DNA from: Cyclostephanos tholiformis
Lineage: Eukaryota; Bacillariophyta; Thalassiosirophyceae; Thalassiosirales; Thalassiosiraceae
Reading direction: 5' to 3'
DNA: 22,749 nt
Assembly (NCBI GenBank): GCA_036939975.1
Contig: JALLPB010000140.1
Span: 1-22,749 of the forward strand
Positions 20,420 to 22,749 of this stretch are shown here, piece by piece (within the stretch, counting starts at the first letter, position 1; each line of letters begins with the position of its first letter). A program made the translations under genes and the position numbers. The notes below the pieces were generated by a model that saw only the letters and a list, made by a program, of their open reading frames with translations, did not search any database and had not been told where the DNA came from.

Positions 20420-21661
20420 ATGACGAGGATATCCGCCGCGATTTCCTTTGCCGTTCTGGCAATAATGGCCAACCTCCACACTTCCGCCGAGGCCTTCTCT
20501 CCGTCCAAAATTTGCACCGCCAACAAAGCGCCATCGTCGCTTGCGTCCACCGGCACCACGACCGAACCATCCCCATCCTCGACCCCCTCCCCCCGGTACG
20601 AAACCGTGGTCATCGGCGGGGGTCGGATCGGATCCCTGATATCCGCGAATGCCAAATTGCTCGGCAGATCCGACAGCATATCCGCGTCCATCGACCCCGA
20701 CGGCTCCGGGCCGATATACGTTGCCACCCGCAACGACGTCCTATCCACCATCGTCGACGAGTGTCCGACATCGCGACGGAAGGACCTGGTATTCCTCCAA
20801 AACGGATACCTCGACGATTTCCTAAAGGAGAGGGAGCTGATCGAGAACACCCAGGCGCTACTGTACCTTAGCGTGACAGCCAGGGGCGTCGATCCCGTCG
20901 ACGGGATAACGTCGGTCGATCCCGACGGACTCACGGCCGCCACCGGCGTACACGCCACGGCGTTCGCCGAACGACTGGCGAATTTGGGACTCAAGTGCAA
21001 GGTCGTTACCGCCGAGGAGTACCGTCCGGCGATGTTTGAGAAGTTGATGTGAGTTTTTTTTTTTTCCCCTGCATGTTGCTTTTCCCTCGAAATGCGCATG
21101 TATCCCCCACCCGCCCGATCGGATGGAACGGGGTACTCTCGTTCGTTGTTGGGTCGGGTCGGGTCGGTTCGGGTCCTTCCCCCCCCCCCCCTTCGAATTA
21201 TGTCGTCTCACGGGTTCGGCTTTCGTCGTCATCGACGTCGTCGTCGTCGTCGACAACGTCATTCCCTCGTTCGTTTTTTTTCTTCCCCCCCCTCTCGCCA
21301 AAGCTGGATCGCGACCTACATGCTCGTCGGCACGGCCATGGATTGCAAGTCCGTGGGTCAGGCCGGATCCGAGTACCGACAGCTCGTGCGGGACGTGATA
21401 TCGGAACTGACCTCGGCGGTATCGTCGCGCGAGGGCATAAAGTTCGCCCCGGGCACCATCGAGCGCCTCGAGGCGTACACGGACGTGGTGTCCGACTTCC
21501 CCTGCGGTGTGAAGGAGTTCGAGTGGCGGAACAGGTACTTTTACGATTTGGGAGACGATCGTTGTCCGAGGCACAACGGACTGCTCAGGGAGTGCGCCGA
21601 GGGGGGGAAGTTGGGCTTCAAGCTCCCGCCGATCGCGCGGGACGCACCGATGAACAAGTGA
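20420..21661 (+). CDS. ketopantoate-reductase-like NAD(P)-dependent dehydrogenase, plastid-type
   Basis: Probable NAD(P)-dependent oxidoreductase. Exons 20420-21048 and 21304-21661 join (phase 2) to 328 residues, and the join gives FEKLIWIATYMLVG, a continuous helix. The N-terminus is a signal peptide with TSAEA|FSP (A25/F26), the diatom plastid type. After a Ser/Thr/Pro linker, a Rossmann motif GGGRIG (66-71) begins the nucleotide-binding domain. The LVFLQNGYLDDF segment resembles the NG motif of ketopantoate reductases. The C-terminal helical part (about 205-328) fits the 6-phosphogluconate-dehydrogenase-like fold. The substrate is not certain, and the reaction of pantothenate synthesis is only one option. 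The 255-nt intron has poly-T/poly-C runs and repeated GGTCG. Confidence 0.78.
21049..21303 (+). other. intron of the reductase-like gene
   Basis: GTGAGT donor at 21049 and a pyrimidine-rich AAG acceptor ending at 21303. At 255 nt it is the longest intron in the window. It contains a T-run just after the donor, a GGGTCGGGTCGG tandem near 21150 and C-runs near 21180 and 21285. Confidence 0.8.
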
Positions 21662-22749
21662 GGACACGTGGACGAGCTGAGCGGGAATCGAAAAGCGGAA
21701 GGGATGTGTGTGTCATTTTTTCGTTGGCTTGTATGACTCTTTTCGTTTCTAATGGGCTCGTTTTAAAGTGTACCGTTAGTAATTTGAGACTTAATATGAT
21801 ATCGTACTTTGGATGCTCGCCGTCCAATTAGCTTTTTGTGAATAAGCGTGTAATTGCAATTCATTCTACGGATTTGGTTCTGCTGGCGGCGAAGAAGGAG
21901 CAAGACACGTCACGGCCGCAGTCGTCGTCTAGCCGCCAGTCATCTTTGGCAGACACAGGTGGCTCTCGGTCTCAATAGGAACTATGCCTATGGCCTGCGA
22001 ACGCATGTCGTCAGTATGGTAAGGAAGCATCGCTTGACGCTCGATGGCAATGACAAGAACTACTCGGTCGTTACCAGGAATAAAAATGCGAAATTCGGGT
22101 GGGTACAGGGGGGTGTGATTGGTGGGGGGGCTAAAGGGGGTGGACGGATCGTAGCGGCTAGTGAAATGCTTCGACCATCCGTGGGCCATATTCAGCAAGC
22201 TGAAGGGATGCCCCGAGGTTGCAAAAAGTAGTTTAACAGTGTGTCGTCGCTTGGACGACAATACTTTGTTAAAAGTATTAGAACAGTTACTACACAAGAT
22301 CAAAGCCAATAGGCGAAGAGAGATGATTAGACCAGCAATGTGGCAGGGGATTCATGAGTTACACAATGGTTAGTTTTACTGTTGCAGCAAATCTTAGATG
22401 TAATTTTTTTGCCAGACGGACGCCAGACGGACGCTTCGTCCAGCCCCCTCCCCACTGAACTCACTTGAGCTTGGGGAAGTAGGTATGGTAGATACCTAGA
22501 AACAATTATTTCGTTTTTTTGAAGGCGCTGATGAAACACACAGGAGAGAGTCTGCATTCATGTCTTGCTCTACCTTTATTCTGATAGGAAGCTGTTTGTC
22601 CGGTAGCTATCTCGCGTGTGTTTTACAAATATGACTGTACTTTTAAAGAATCTCTTTACAGTACATTTCCAATTTGATCTTCTCAAATTAGAAACCAATA
22701 ACACCCGTGATGACAAAGTGAAACATGCTTGGATAATTGCGAGATGAAC
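21662..22749. other. terminal region without a supported gene
   Basis: These 1088 nt hold only weak ORFs on both strands without recognisable motifs. Visible elements are an exact 11-bp tandem duplication GCCAGACGGAC (22411-22421 and 22422-22432), an imperfect hairpin TGTACT..AGTACA (22636-22665) and a perfect stem AATTTGA/TCAAATT (22671-22677 and 22683-22689). A partial gene running off the right edge cannot be excluded. Confidence 0.45.

Noticed and set aside
21854..22309. ORFs on both strands after the reductase-like gene
   Set aside because: They overlap each other, have no recognisable domain or convincing start, and include poly-G stretches that look non-coding.
22411..22432. Possible CRISPR-like repeat
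   Set aside because: Only two adjacent 11-bp units without spacers, in a eukaryotic context.

Overview
The window reads as nuclear DNA of a photosynthetic stramenopile, most likely a diatom. The main evidence is a set of proteins that begin with a signal peptide and a cleavage motif of the ASAFAP type (NA|FAP in the aminopeptidase, CA|FIIP in the acetyltransferase-like protein, EA|FSP in the reductase). This motif targets proteins to plastids bounded by four membranes. Introns are short (about 80-255 nt, GT-AG), genes are packed on both strands, and no bacterial ribosome-binding or operon structure is visible. The exact species cannot be read from the sequence.

Layout. 1-324: upstream region with a perfect hairpin at the very start. 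325-2508 (+): three-exon, plastid-type M17 leucyl aminopeptidase. 2755-8514 (-): three-exon chromatin-reader protein of about 1861 residues with two PHD plus extended-PHD modules. 8515-9052: divergent promoter region. 9053-9829 (+): plastid-type GNAT-like protein, ending 51 nt from the stop of the convergent gene 9881-11962 (-), a three-exon ALG8 glucosyltransferase. 12287-12580 (+): short secreted-type protein of unknown function. 12581-13388: no gene seen. 13389-15014 (-): calpain-family cysteine protease. 15038-18418: a Tc1/mariner/pogo-type DNA transposon with an intact 904-residue transposase and terminal inverted repeats ending in TA. 18501: a single N, directly followed by the last 65 nt of a second aminopeptidase copy. 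18749-20152 (-): CpcT/CpeT-like bilin lyase-family protein. 20420-21661 (+): two-exon, plastid-type ketopantoate-reductase-like dehydrogenase. 21662-22749: no gene that I can support.

The genes do not form one pathway. Several plausibly act in the plastid (peptide turnover, a GNAT-like enzyme, a reductase, possibly the CpeT-like protein). ALG8 acts in N-glycan assembly at the ER, and the PHD protein acts in the nucleus. The most notable points are the well-preserved transposon sitting 23 nt upstream of the calpain start codon, the four copies of a subterminal motif at its ends, the double PHD/ePHD architecture, and an apparent assembly gap that hides a second aminopeptidase gene. I saw no CRISPR array, tRNA or rRNA. 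No wholly new system could be demonstrated.
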